From a virus, in IMG/VR virus record IMGVR_UViG_3300034061_003371, positions 1 to 20,545 of that record: a DNA stretch of 20,545 bases; one strand, written 5' to 3'. A program made the position numbers and the translations under genes. The notes beneath the pieces are model-generated. The model saw nothing but the letters and a program-made list of their open reading frames with translations, was not told the origin of the DNA and searched no databases. Positions 1 to 7,313 of the stretch are shown here, piece after piece (the stretch's first letter is position 1; the number at the start of each line of letters is the position of its first letter).

Positions 1-591
1 CTGTATAATGTCGCTTGGTTTGAAGGATTGGCTGCGTTCCAAGCGGCCACCACGGTATCGACATCGTCCACACCATCGAAAGACAGCGATGATGCTGTTG
101 CCCGCCGTGCCTGCGGTGTTAGCGGTGATGGTGACTTCTTCGCCAAAAGTTTCGCTGTCTCCGATGCCTGTGTAGCTAGCGGCAATGGCGGGTGTGCCTG
201 CGAGGTGGCTGGCGGCGTGCGCGGACGGCGCGAACGTCGAAGGCTTGTCCGTTAAATCGTTCCAAGACGAAACGCCGCCCCCCTCTGCCGCCCAATGCGG
301 CAAACCCTGCGAGGAAACTTTAAGAATTTGGCCCGTAGCGCCAATGCCGAGACGGATGGCTTGCGTGCTGTTGCGCGTGAGAAGGTCGCCTTGGGTCGTA
401 AGCGTCTCAATGCCTGTTCCCGCTGGCCCTTGCGCCCCGGTCGCGCCTGTTGCGCCCGTGGCGCCCGTTGCCCCGGTTGGCCCCGCAGGGCCAATGGTCG
501 GCAGCGTCACGTTTACTGTCTGCGGCGAAGGGACGCCCACCTCAACCGCGTTGGTGTTTAGACTGACCTCGACTTTGTGGTAAGCGGCCAT
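1..591 (-). CDS. Collagen-like tail fibre/structural protein, partial, probably frameshifted
   Basis: The ATG at 591 follows the previous stop with one base between (TAAAATG). The frame is open to the window edge, so the C-terminus is missing. The first 30 residues are a beta-rich leader. A Gly-X-Y tract then runs over about residues 34-60 (GPAGPTGATGATGATGATG and on), as in collagen-like phage fibre linkers. A region typical of fibres follows (WNDLTDKP, ASHLAGTPAI, ITANTAGTAGNSI). Near position 90 the reading changes character: frame 0 gives an odd Cys/Arg-rich stretch (FRWCGRCRYRGG), while the +1 frame gives a sensible continuation (LSFDGVDDVDTVVAAWNAAN). Removing one base there gives GNSISLSFDG across the join. 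I infer a single-base frameshift (mutation, sequencing error or recoding). It is probably a host-contacting fibre; the exact role is unknown. Confidence 0.7.
   Translation of the reverse strand, partial: MAAYHKVEVSLNTNAVEVGVPSPQTVNVTLPTIGPAGPTGATGATGATGATGAQGPAGTGIETLTTQGDLLTRNSTQAIRLGIGATGQILKVSSQGLPHWAAEGGGVSSWNDLTDKPSTFAPSAHAASHLAGTPAIAASYTGIGDSETFGEEVTITANTAGTAGNSIIAVFRWCGRCRYRGGRLERSQSFKPSDIIQ
412..492 (-). repeat. Collagen-like Gly-X-Y repeat tract
   Basis: Nine consecutive Gly-X-Y triplets lie inside the fibre gene. The core is four tandem Gly-Ala-Thr units encoded by near-identical 9-base repeats (436-474). Such tracts form trimeric rods in phage fibres and change length easily by slippage. 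Confidence 0.8.
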
Positions 592-592
592 T

Positions 593-961
593 TTAGAGCG
601 GTGCGGTGCGGGTGGTTACGTCGGACAACACCTTCCATAGTCCGCCGAACAAGGTGTAAATTTTGCTGTCCGAGGTTTTGAGTTGCACGTCATAATAAAA
701 TGTGCCTGCCGTCGGGTTGTCGGTGGTTGCCAGGTCAAAGTGCGACTCGCCACCGGCTGCGTCATCGTGTGCGGTAACTTCCTTGCGGATCGTGGCGCTG
801 GCGTCTGCAACGGTCAGGGCCGTTTTCACTGTGAGAAATAGCGTGGCTCCTGCGAGACTGTAGGGATCGCCATCCGCATCGGTCACGCTCACATCGAGCC
901 GCCCCGAATCGCCGCGCGTCCAACACAGATCGGCGCTCATGCTGTTGCAGGGGGCGCTCAT
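593..961 (-). CDS. Putative baseplate/fibre accessory protein (BppU N-terminal-like)
   Basis: 122 residues, starting at the ATG that overlaps the upstream stop as ATGA. A second in-frame ATG at 979 lies inside the upstream gene and is less likely. An AAGGA about 11 bases upstream could serve as ribosome site. The pattern is a small beta-sandwich: a polar start, RGDSGRLDVSVTDADGDP, then an AGATLFLTVK strand, a charged loop, TAGTFYYDVQL and a final Trp-containing strand. This resembles the N-terminal domain of phage baseplate upper proteins and similar phage Ig-like domains. The fold call is from pattern only. It sits between the holin-like gene and the collagen-like fibre and may dock or decorate the fibre. 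Confidence 0.55.
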   Translation of the reverse strand: MSAPCNSMSADLCWTRGDSGRLDVSVTDADGDPYSLAGATLFLTVKTALTVADASATIRKEVTAHDDAAGGESHFDLATTDNPTAGTFYYDVQLKTSDSKIYTLFGGLWKVLSDVTTRTAPL

Positions 962-1143
962 TTTGATCTGTCCTTCCATGCCTTGCGCACGGTCAACATT
1001 CCCGCGATGAGGCCGAGTCCAAGGACGCCGAGGCGCATAGCTGTCTCAAGGTGCGGGAGCAGGCTAACCACCACGGAGCCGAGGCTTGTGGTCACGCCGA
1101 TGAGTGGCCGCGAAAAGAAGTCTGTGGCGTCGTGGAGGCTCAT
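958..1143 (-). CDS. Small membrane protein, putative holin
   Basis: 61 residues, starting at the ATG that overlaps the upstream stop as ATGA (1140-1143). An upstream in-frame extension is arginine/histidine-rich shadow sequence of the neighbouring gene. There are two hydrophobic segments: a moderate one at about residues 11-26 (PLIGVTTSLGSVVVSLL) and a stronger one at about 34-50 (RLGVLGLGLIAGML). The C-terminus is short and strongly basic (RKAWKDRSK). Small size, one or two membrane segments, a charged tail and a place at the end of the tail genes fit a phage holin, which permeabilises the inner membrane at lysis. No endolysin is visible here; it could lie beyond the left edge. It could also be another small membrane protein. 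Confidence 0.5.
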   Translation of the reverse strand: MSLHDATDFFSRPLIGVTTSLGSVVVSLLPHLETAMRLGVLGLGLIAGMLTVRKAWKDRSK

Positions 1144-2156
1144 TGATACAGCGGCAGGCGGTAGCTGTTCGTGCCGATCCAAACGCGAAGCCACACGGCG
1201 GGCGTGTTGGTGTTGGTGGGAGAGGTATTGGTGAGGCCAGCGCCGAAGCCGAGGTCTTGGTGCATGGTGAGCGCCCCAGTGTTCGTGTCGCGCAGGGTCA
1301 TCACGCGGTTGGTCTGGTTGATTGTCCAAATATCGGCCTCGACTGCCGCGTTTGTCGCCGTGTTGGTGCGCGAGCGATCGGAGGGGCCAATCATCATCAA
1401 GGCGTTGTAACCAAACACGCTAAACACGGCCAAGCCCTCGCCACCGTTGTTGGTGCGAACTACGCGAAAACCAAACTGCGCCGACCTGTTGGTTTCTTCG
1501 GCCAAGCCCACACGAAACAGGGTTTCGTTGCTTAGTGTGGTGTTGTTGGACGAAATGAGATTTGCCAGCCCCTCAAACGGCCCCGTGTTGGTCTTGAAAA
1601 CATAGAGCGTGCCGTTGCTGACGGTAGTGTTGCCGAACAAAACCTCGTTGGTAAAGTTTAGGTCTATCGCACTCCGCGCACCGCTGGCATTGGTCGCCAA
1701 CCAAAGCGTGTTGAGGTTGGTGGAAAAACCAATGGCCTCGCGCAGTGTTCGCTTGTTTGTGGTTCCTGCCTGATCCCAGTCTTGCCAATTCTGCAAAGAC
1801 GGCTCGTAAACCCTCCATCCATCAAACCTATCAAACACCAAATAAGTCACATCGCCTTCGGTTTCTGTTAATCGTTGTGCTTTCCCAACGTTTATTGATT
1901 GATCAACTAATGCGTCATAAAGAGTGCCAAATTTGGATTGATCAGCGCCCATCAACGCATCCCAAAAACCCAAATTGCTCAAAGTCACTGCCGCAGCATT
2001 CGTGGTAAATGCGAGCGGGTTAGTGAATGTCATGGTGTTTGTGCCGCCATAAACGATTTGCCCGTTCGTTGTATTGTAGCCGAGCGCCTTGATCGTCTGC
2101 GCGTAGCTAGAGGCGGCGCAGAGGGTGGCGAGGAGGAGGGTTAAAAGGTGTTTCAT
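1140..2156 (-). CDS. Secreted Asn/Thr-rich protein with signal peptide, unknown function
   Basis: 338 residues. The N-terminus is a textbook Sec signal: MKH, a hydrophobic core LLTLLLATLCAASS, and a cleavage-type end SYA before Q20. The mature part is rich in Asn and Thr, with many NTN and TNG pieces, few charges and beta-type alternation. It ends with a compact aromatic segment (VWLRVWIGTNSYRLPLYQ). I recognise no catalytic motif. Virion proteins are normally not exported, so a signal peptide among tail genes is odd. It could be a host-surface protein made by a lysogen, or a fibre-type domain that has gained a signal. The gene overlaps the holin-like gene by four bases and lies seven bases after the preceding stop, so it is co-transcribed with tail genes. 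Confidence 0.65.
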   Translation of the reverse strand: MKHLLTLLLATLCAASSYAQTIKALGYNTTNGQIVYGGTNTMTFTNPLAFTTNAAAVTLSNLGFWDALMGADQSKFGTLYDALVDQSINVGKAQRLTETEGDVTYLVFDRFDGWRVYEPSLQNWQDWDQAGTTNKRTLREAIGFSTNLNTLWLATNASGARSAIDLNFTNEVLFGNTTVSNGTLYVFKTNTGPFEGLANLISSNNTTLSNETLFRVGLAEETNRSAQFGFRVVRTNNGGEGLAVFSVFGYNALMMIGPSDRSRTNTATNAAVEADIWTINQTNRVMTLRDTNTGALTMHQDLGFGAGLTNTSPTNTNTPAVWLRVWIGTNSYRLPLYQ

Positions 2157-2163
2157 GGTTAAA

Positions 2164-2697
2164 TTAGTTAGGCACGGTTGTCAGAATCCCGTCGTTATCC
2201 ACCGACACACGGTAAATCGTGCCACCGGGGGCTTGCAGAAGCGCAAAGGCAGCGGCAACCGTAGTCGGAACGCCTTCGCCGCCACGGATGACATCGTTGT
2301 AGATGACCGCCTCGGTGGGTAGGGTGGTGGTGATTGTGCTTCCAACCGCCCAAGTGACTTCGATTTTGGCAGAGATGCTGCTCGTGTCGTTGTCTGGGCT
2401 GAACTCCGCGTCCATGTTGGACGTGTTGAGGTTAAGATCGAAGGTGTAAACGCTGTCCGCGCCCGTTCCCGTCTTTGTCCATGCCGTATCCGAAGCGAGG
2501 AAGTTGCCTGTGAATGTCTTCTTAATCCCGATCTGCCCCGTGGCTCCCGCGCCCAACTCCACCACCGAGCCGCCTCGCACGAACTGCACCTCGACAGGCA
2601 CCGTGTCCCGCCGTGTGAAAAACAAAGTCGTGACCCGCTGCGTCAGGACGGGGGAAACGACAAATTCGGATGAGTCGAGATTGATGTAGACGCGCAT
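2164..2697 (-). CDS. Putative tail fibre/baseplate-associated structural protein
   Basis: 177 residues, ATG start, with a TTGACA copy 20 bases upstream and a purine/G-rich run closer to the start. The N-terminal 45 residues contain FFTRRDTVPVEVQFVRGG, a strand pattern similar to baseplate-upper-type phage domains. The middle is Thr/Asp-rich beta sequence (VYTFDLNLNTSN, ISAKIEVTW). The C-terminus reads TIYRVSVDNDGILTTVPN, typical of phage fibre or adaptor proteins. There is no signal peptide or membrane segment. It lies between the RmlC-like gene and the secreted protein. Its layout recalls the protein at 593-961, but I cannot show homology by eye. Function is unknown beyond probable virion attachment. 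Confidence 0.5.
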   Translation of the reverse strand: MRVYINLDSSEFVVSPVLTQRVTTLFFTRRDTVPVEVQFVRGGSVVELGAGATGQIGIKKTFTGNFLASDTAWTKTGTGADSVYTFDLNLNTSNMDAEFSPDNDTSSISAKIEVTWAVGSTITTTLPTEAVIYNDVIRGGEGVPTTVAAAFALLQAPGGTIYRVSVDNDGILTTVPN

Positions 2698-2717
2698 GGC
2701 CCTGCCCTCGCCCCCTG

Positions 2718-2723
2718 TGTCAA
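2718..2723 (-). promoter_or_regulatory. TTGACA motif, 20 nt before the start at 2697
   Basis: Exact TTGACA on the coding strand, followed by C, just after the RmlC-like gene's stop. This is the longest spacing of the seven copies. No TATAAT-like box lies 16-18 bases downstream. Confidence 0.45.
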
Positions 2724-2727
2724 AGTG

Positions 2728-3156
2728 TCAGCGCGACTCCACGGCCCACTTGAACGGGAAGGCTAACGGCCCTCTGCGCTCCTCGTCGGGATTGGCGGCA
2801 TCGTATTCACGGCTCGGTAAGTTCAGAATCGCCGCCTCGCGGTGGCCGTGGCAGGGCGTGAAACCGTGAAACAAACCTGCCGGGATGATGAGAAGCTGCT
2901 GCGTGTCGGCAGAAAGAATGATGGTCTGTCCGCGCATGGCCTTTGCGTCCCAAATGCCGACCTTTGCCGCGCCTGCTACGCAAAACCACCGATCCACTTG
3001 CAGCCTGTGGCGGTGCCACGCCTTCACCACGCCCGCCGAGCAGGTCGTGATGTAGGCTTGGCCGAAGCCGTGCGCGTCATCCGATGCGCGGAAGATTTCG
3101 GTGAGCTTGCCCCGCTCATCGAGGTGGGCCGTGAGCGGTCGCAGGGTGGCTAACAT
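2728..3156 (-). CDS. RmlC-like sugar 3,5-epimerase (cupin), short
   Basis: 142 residues from the ATG at 3156, chosen because AGGA sits nine bases upstream; an ATG at 3165 would add three residues and leave no room for that site. The opening RPLTAHLDERGKLTEIFR matches the start of dTDP-4-dehydrorhamnose 3,5-epimerase-type proteins. WHRHRLQVDRWFCVAG (about 47-62) is the cupin metal/sugar-site region, IPAGLFHGF (91-99) the second conserved block, and REYDAANPDEERR (116-128) the C-terminal signature. RmlC is usually about 180 residues, so this is a compact variant, perhaps a divergent epimerase or isomerase acting on a nucleotide-sugar. It overlaps the glycosyltransferase gene at 3150-4190, so the two are probably translated together. 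Confidence 0.75.
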   Translation of the reverse strand: MLATLRPLTAHLDERGKLTEIFRASDDAHGFGQAYITTCSAGVVKAWHRHRLQVDRWFCVAGAAKVGIWDAKAMRGQTIILSADTQQLLIIPAGLFHGFTPCHGHREAAILNLPSREYDAANPDEERRGPLAFPFKWAVESR

Positions 3157-4190
3157 GGCATCCATTCCTGTTGCCGCACCCGAAGGTGGCCGCGATATTC
3201 GCCTTCTGTCTCGTGGTAGGCTCGGTAATGGGTATATTCGGGTGCGTCTGCGGGTGCGTCCTTGCCCTTGCGCTTCACATGATCCGCCGCTGTGTGAGGG
3301 ATGCAGGCAATCCGAAGCCCTGCCGGGTGCCACCTGTGCCAACAAAGGAACAGGTCTTGTGTGCCCCTGCCGTCGTAGCCCTCAAAGGTTGCCAGCGCGA
3401 GCGCCTTGGCCGAAAGAAGCGTGCAGCCCAAGCCGCACCAATCGGACGGGACGATAGCCCCCCTGCCGATTCCGGGGAACGCGAAGTCCAGCCACCCGCG
3501 TCTGCGCCATCCATGCTTGGCCGTGACTTCAAAGACGTTGCCGTCTGGCGCGCATCGCTTTACCCGCTCGTGGAGTCGCCCCAACCTCTTGCCTTCGCGC
3601 TCGCCGATCTTCTGGTCTTTGCAGTCCTTCAACCGCTCGCGGCAAGCCTCCAAGGCGCGGACGAGGCGCGGCGGCAGTCGCCTTTCTTTCTCGGTGAAGT
3701 CTTCGGCAATCGGGTTCTGGGGCGTGCCATTGCCCCCAAGGAAAAGGCCATTCGGATAGGTCACAGCGGCAACATCGTAAAAGTTTGACCCATCCGCCTG
3801 CGGCATAGTCAGCGCCCACTCGGCCACCCGGAGCGCGTCTGCCGGGACAAGGTTGTCGGCCTCCACCGACCACAACATCGAGGCGCGGATCTTGCGGGCA
3901 GCGGCCAACGCGGCCCCCTGTAGGGCGGCAATCCGCATCTGTGCGGGCGCCTGGTAGTCCTTGCCCTCGGCTCCCCCGTCATCGAGCGGAAGCTGCACGG
4001 CTTGTATCCTCCACCCTTCGGGCAGTTCGTGGCGCGCTGCTTCGATGGCCTGCTTGGCCTCGTCCGACTGGTCGGTCGCCAGAATGAAATGCGCCTCGGC
4101 GTGGTGCCCGGCTGCGGCGGTGATGCGCCGAAGGAACTGGGGCCAGCAGTGGAAATAGCTCTTGGTTGCGTATGTCGCGATAGCCAGCAC
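3150..4190 (-). CDS. Glycosyltransferase-like protein (GT-A fold)
   Basis: 346 residues from a GTG start, the first possible start after an in-frame stop; TTGACA lies 16 bases upstream and there is no clear Shine-Dalgarno. The N-terminal pattern (MLAIATYATKSYFHCW, later HFILATDQSDEAKQ) is a nucleotide-binding Rossmann-like half. MLWSVEADNLVP (about 105-116) carries an E-x-D in the DxD position of GT-A enzymes. Near the C-terminus, GYDGRGTQDLFLCWHRWHPAGLRIACIP and ADHVKRKG (about 271-309) resemble the acceptor side and metal-binding His of family 2-type enzymes. A charged helical insertion lies at about 165-213. It sits directly between the Ser/Thr-rich fibre gene and the RmlC-like gene. The sugar and acceptor cannot be read from sequence. 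Confidence 0.7.
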   Translation of the reverse strand: MLAIATYATKSYFHCWPQFLRRITAAAGHHAEAHFILATDQSDEAKQAIEAARHELPEGWRIQAVQLPLDDGGAEGKDYQAPAQMRIAALQGAALAAARKIRASMLWSVEADNLVPADALRVAEWALTMPQADGSNFYDVAAVTYPNGLFLGGNGTPQNPIAEDFTEKERRLPPRLVRALEACRERLKDCKDQKIGEREGKRLGRLHERVKRCAPDGNVFEVTAKHGWRRRGWLDFAFPGIGRGAIVPSDWCGLGCTLLSAKALALATFEGYDGRGTQDLFLCWHRWHPAGLRIACIPHTAADHVKRKGKDAPADAPEYTHYRAYHETEGEYRGHLRVRQQEWMPC

Positions 4191-4206
4191 TCGCGGGCGG
4201 GCGGTG

Positions 4207-4212
4207 TGTCAA
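4207..4212 (-). promoter_or_regulatory. TTGACA motif, 16 nt before the GTG at 4190
   Basis: Exact TTGACA followed by C in the 25-base gap between the fibre gene stop and the glycosyltransferase GTG. The gap is otherwise C/G-rich with no Shine-Dalgarno. Here the motif does not coincide with a stop codon (the stop is six bases further upstream). Confidence 0.5.
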
Positions 4213-4215
4213 GCG

Positions 4216-5979
4216 TCAGTATTCCTCTGCATTCAAATAAATGGGCATTGCTGGCGGAAGGGGAGTCTCGTTGCGAAAAACCTCAAAGACGCAGGGAGCA
4301 AATGACGGCTCCAAGTAACTGATAGGAACCCAATATGTTGATTCTTTGGCTCCCGTCCACGTTGTGTCGTGGCCCTCAAACCATGAGGTGTCGCCATTTG
4401 CGTTTTTGAACAGCCCGCGCGGCATTTCAATCCGCGCAGTTTGGGCATTGCCCAAATTGCCGCCAATCAACCCCGCACGATACCCCAAAAAGCTGGCCCA
4501 CGTTGACCCGGAAACTCCAAAGCTAATGGATTTTGTCGTGCTTACCTCATCGGTGCCGCTTTGCGTTGTCGTCTGAAAGGTCGCGCTGTTTTGTGAAAAT
4601 GTTGCTGGGAAATCAACAATGGGCGCTACTGTTGTCAGACCAGCAAACCCTCCATCTATGGCTGTATTAAATATGAATTGTAAGCTGGCGAAGCTAAAGA
4701 ATCCTTCGCCAACAAAGAACAAACCTTTCGATTCATTTACTTTTACTCCGCGCGGACCATACCCGCTCATAATTGGCGGCCCAGCTATGCGCGGGAAGCC
4801 GTAGACAATCTGTTTGCTCACAGTTGTGTTGCCAGAGCAGCTTGTCGTTCCCGAATAGCTTCCGTTTATCAGAGTGTTGGCTGTGCGCGTAAGTGCCGTG
4901 TTGTTAACGGACACGGTGTTGACGGTCGTTGTTTGTATTTCTCCTAAGACAATCCAGCTATTGCCGCCGATAATATCACGTTTTGTTAATTCTGTGACTG
5001 TCCCGCTTGTTGCGGCGATTGTTTCTGTGTTCCCGTAATGCGTTATTGCAGGCTGGCCGCTTAATTGTAGCGTAATGTTACTGTTTGCGGTTCCTGCATA
5101 AACAACACGAGTCGTTCTGGTTGATCCATTGATCACTTGTGCATAACCGTTAATTGTGACCGTCGACCTAGAAAATGAGTTACGCTTGTGGGATTTGGAT
5201 ATTGTGCTTACAGAAGATTGAATTGTTTGTGCTGCTTGTGAAATTGTGAATATGTGCAAACTTGCTGTCTGCCTAAGATCAGAAACGGTTGTTCGTGTTG
5301 TCGAAATCGCATTGTCTGTAAGCGGTTTGCTCCACTGCGGAGCTTGGTTAACAACCCACAGAACTTCGTTTTCATCGGCTAAATAAATTGTGTCAGCAGC
5401 ATTGCCGACTGTTGTTCCATCTTCGGTGATGTTTGTTCTTGTTTTGGTTAAAGTTGTTCCTGATGTGTAAAAATAGGTGCCATTATTTTCTGTAGAAGCA
5501 AAAGTAAGCCGAGTTGCGCTTTCTTGACTTAGCTGCGTGGTGTCTGTTGTCCATCGTGAGCTTTCTCGGGTGCTGCTGGCCGTGATGCTTCCATAAACAG
5601 TAAATGCTTCGGTTGTTGATGTTTGTTTTGCAAAAGAATACAGAGTGGACCCACTAGAGCTTCCAGATGTCGTGCCCGTTAAAAAAAATGTGCCAAAAGT
5701 GTCTGACGTTGAAACAGTGATGGTTGTGGGCACCCCAAGCGCGCCCCCGGTGACGGCATAAGAAGAATAGTAATTGTATTCTTTGTATAGTGAGCTTGTG
5801 TAGCCAGTGGCGTTGTAGGTTTCTACGAAACTTGATATCTCGGTTGAACCAGATCCTTCTGCAAGGCTTATATCAGTGTTGGTTCCAGCATATTCAGATT
5901 GATACGATGTTAAGAACGACAAAATGCCTGAACAGCATTTTTCGAACGCAACCTCCCTTGCGGTAGTCCACGAAATCAT
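4216..5979 (-). CDS. Ser/Thr-rich tail fibre / probable receptor-binding protein
   Basis: 587 residues from the ATG at 5979, which overlaps the upstream stop as ATGA; an in-frame ATG further upstream lies in shadow sequence of the preceding gene. After a short helical start (MISWTTAREVAFEKCCSGILSF) the protein is dominated by Ser, Thr, Tyr and Asn in short alternating strands, with no membrane segments. The C-terminal 180 residues are more globular (FPRIAGPPIMSGYGPRGVKV, then an aromatic end before NAEEY). Place downstream of the tape measure and composition suggest a beta-rich fibre or tip protein contacting the host. The DNA is visibly AT-richer than the terminase-capsid region, hinting at separate acquisition. 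It is a natural candidate acceptor for the adjacent glycosyltransferase, which is inference. Confidence 0.6.
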   Translation of the reverse strand: MISWTTAREVAFEKCCSGILSFLTSYQSEYAGTNTDISLAEGSGSTEISSFVETYNATGYTSSLYKEYNYYSSYAVTGGALGVPTTITVSTSDTFGTFFLTGTTSGSSSGSTLYSFAKQTSTTEAFTVYGSITASSTRESSRWTTDTTQLSQESATRLTFASTENNGTYFYTSGTTLTKTRTNITEDGTTVGNAADTIYLADENEVLWVVNQAPQWSKPLTDNAISTTRTTVSDLRQTASLHIFTISQAAQTIQSSVSTISKSHKRNSFSRSTVTINGYAQVINGSTRTTRVVYAGTANSNITLQLSGQPAITHYGNTETIAATSGTVTELTKRDIIGGNSWIVLGEIQTTTVNTVSVNNTALTRTANTLINGSYSGTTSCSGNTTVSKQIVYGFPRIAGPPIMSGYGPRGVKVNESKGLFFVGEGFFSFASLQFIFNTAIDGGFAGLTTVAPIVDFPATFSQNSATFQTTTQSGTDEVSTTKSISFGVSGSTWASFLGYRAGLIGGNLGNAQTARIEMPRGLFKNANGDTSWFEGHDTTWTGAKESTYWVPISYLEPSFAPCVFEVFRNETPLPPAMPIYLNAEEY

Positions 5980-6605
5980 GGCCCGAGGACGTAGTAAATG
6001 TCGTATGGTGATTCGCCTGGGGAGGCCGCAGGATTGGCGCTGGTGACAAGCCAAGTGCGGATTGGCAGGCTGATATGGTCCGCCCCAATGACGCGATAAA
6101 CCTGCCCCTCGAAAAATAGGCCAAAGAGGTATTCGATTTCGGACTCAATGCCAAACTTTTGCGGCTGCTGAACGGTTGGTTCTGCTGTGTCGATTGCGAT
6201 TGTCACGCCTGTAATGGCTTCCCCATCCGTGGTGATGACGGCTTTGGCATAATGCAGGCCCGTTCCCGCGCACTCAAATTCCTCGTCCCAATTTGAAGGC
6301 AGAATGCCGTTGAGTGTTCCGGGTTGGACGCGCACGAGATAAGGCGGGCTCTCGTCTTCGGGGTCGGCATCGGGATCGACGCGGGCGATTAAGTCCCAAG
6401 GTTGGCGGGTGGTTGGGGCGGAGGTGCCGCCGCCCGGAGGAACCCGGATAGAAATGTGCGTTCCGTCCCCTGTGACGCGAGCAGAGAGGGGCGCGGCCAC
6501 TACCGGGCGGTTGCGCTTAATCTCAGAAAGAATGCGGTTGAGCTTGTCGGCTGTAATCTCCGACAAAAGCGGCCTGCCAGACTGAAATGGGCTAATGCCT
6601 TCCAT
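5976..6605 (-). CDS. Unknown tail-region protein
   Basis: 209 residues, ATG nine bases after the previous stop. The N-terminus is helical and basic (LLSEITADKLNRILSEIKRNRP), the kind of short assembly helix found in fibre-tip or adaptor proteins. A Gly/Pro linker (RVPPGGGTSAPTTRQP, about 54-69) follows, then a mixed beta domain (LIARVDPDADPEDESPPY, GLHYAKAVITTDG, EYLFGLFFEGQVYRVIGAD). It ends with the start codon of the Ser/Thr-rich fibre overlapping its stop (ATGA), so the two are translationally coupled and may assemble together. I recognise no family. Confidence 0.5.
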   Translation of the reverse strand: MEGISPFQSGRPLLSEITADKLNRILSEIKRNRPVVAAPLSARVTGDGTHISIRVPPGGGTSAPTTRQPWDLIARVDPDADPEDESPPYLVRVQPGTLNGILPSNWDEEFECAGTGLHYAKAVITTDGEAITGVTIAIDTAEPTVQQPQKFGIESEIEYLFGLFFEGQVYRVIGADHISLPIRTWLVTSANPAASPGESPYDIYYVLGP

Positions 6606-6614
6606 GATGGTGGC

Positions 6615-7310
6615 TTATGTGCCGTCGTAGATCACTTTTTCCGGGTCCCACCCGTTGCGGTCGGAGAGCATCCATTCTTTTGTCACCTCGTAGGCTACGG
6701 TTCCAGTGGGCCGGGCCACGCTGCGCGCATTGATTGAGGTCAAAAGCCAGTTTTGGGTGTTTCCAACCGCTGGCGTGCGGCTCGGTGCGTTGACCGTGCA
6801 AAGCTCTTTAAGGTTGGGCAGGGCCGTTTCCAGCGTGGTTTGGCGATAGGAAACCGCAGGGGCGAGGTAATATTCCTGGCCTCGCAGGAGCAGCTTGTAG
6901 AGGATGCGCGCCTTATTGTCTTCCTCTGTTGGAACAAGTGTGGTGTCGGGATCTGCGCCATTCTGAATAGCTGATTTGATTTCTTTTAGCGCCGCGTCGC
7001 TTACAGAATCCTTAAATGTGGGATGCGCCTCGGTCGGGATCTCCCGCGCTCCACCGATAAGCTCTGTGGTCGCTCCTCCTCCCGCGCTTCCGCCGCTTCC
7101 TCCCGCATCTTGGCCCTGCGTCCATGTGACTGTCACGCGAGTCGTTCCGCCCTCGCCCTGGGCAAAATCCGCAGAGGTGATCGTTGCTCCCTGCACGGCG
7201 GTCGGGTTGACCGACGTTTCGCCTGCGGTCAAAACATAGACCTGCTTGGTAAGTTTCTTGCCGTCTGGCGTATAGCTGATGCCGCCGCCTGTTGTAGTTA
7301 CTTGCGCCAT
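6615..7310 (-). CDS. Unknown tail-region protein with glycine-rich linker
   Basis: 231 residues, ATG three bases after the tape measure stop. The first 65 residues are a beta-type domain (VTTTGGGISYTPDGKKLTKQ, TRVTVTWTQG). A Gly/Ser/Ala linker (GGSGGSAGGGATT, about 70-82) joins it to a more helical C-terminal domain (DAALKEIKSAIQNGAD, KARILYKLLLRGQEYYLAP, ending TKEWMLSDRNGWDPEKVIYDG). A flexible glycine linker between two small domains suits a tail-tip or spike adaptor. No distal-tail or tail-associated lysozyme motifs are visible. Function is unknown; the call rests on position after the tape measure. Confidence 0.5.
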   Translation of the reverse strand: MAQVTTTGGGISYTPDGKKLTKQVYVLTAGETSVNPTAVQGATITSADFAQGEGGTTRVTVTWTQGQDAGGSGGSAGGGATTELIGGAREIPTEAHPTFKDSVSDAALKEIKSAIQNGADPDTTLVPTEEDNKARILYKLLLRGQEYYLAPAVSYRQTTLETALPNLKELCTVNAPSRTPAVGNTQNWLLTSINARSVARPTGTVAYEVTKEWMLSDRNGWDPEKVIYDGT

Positions 7311-7313
7311 AGG

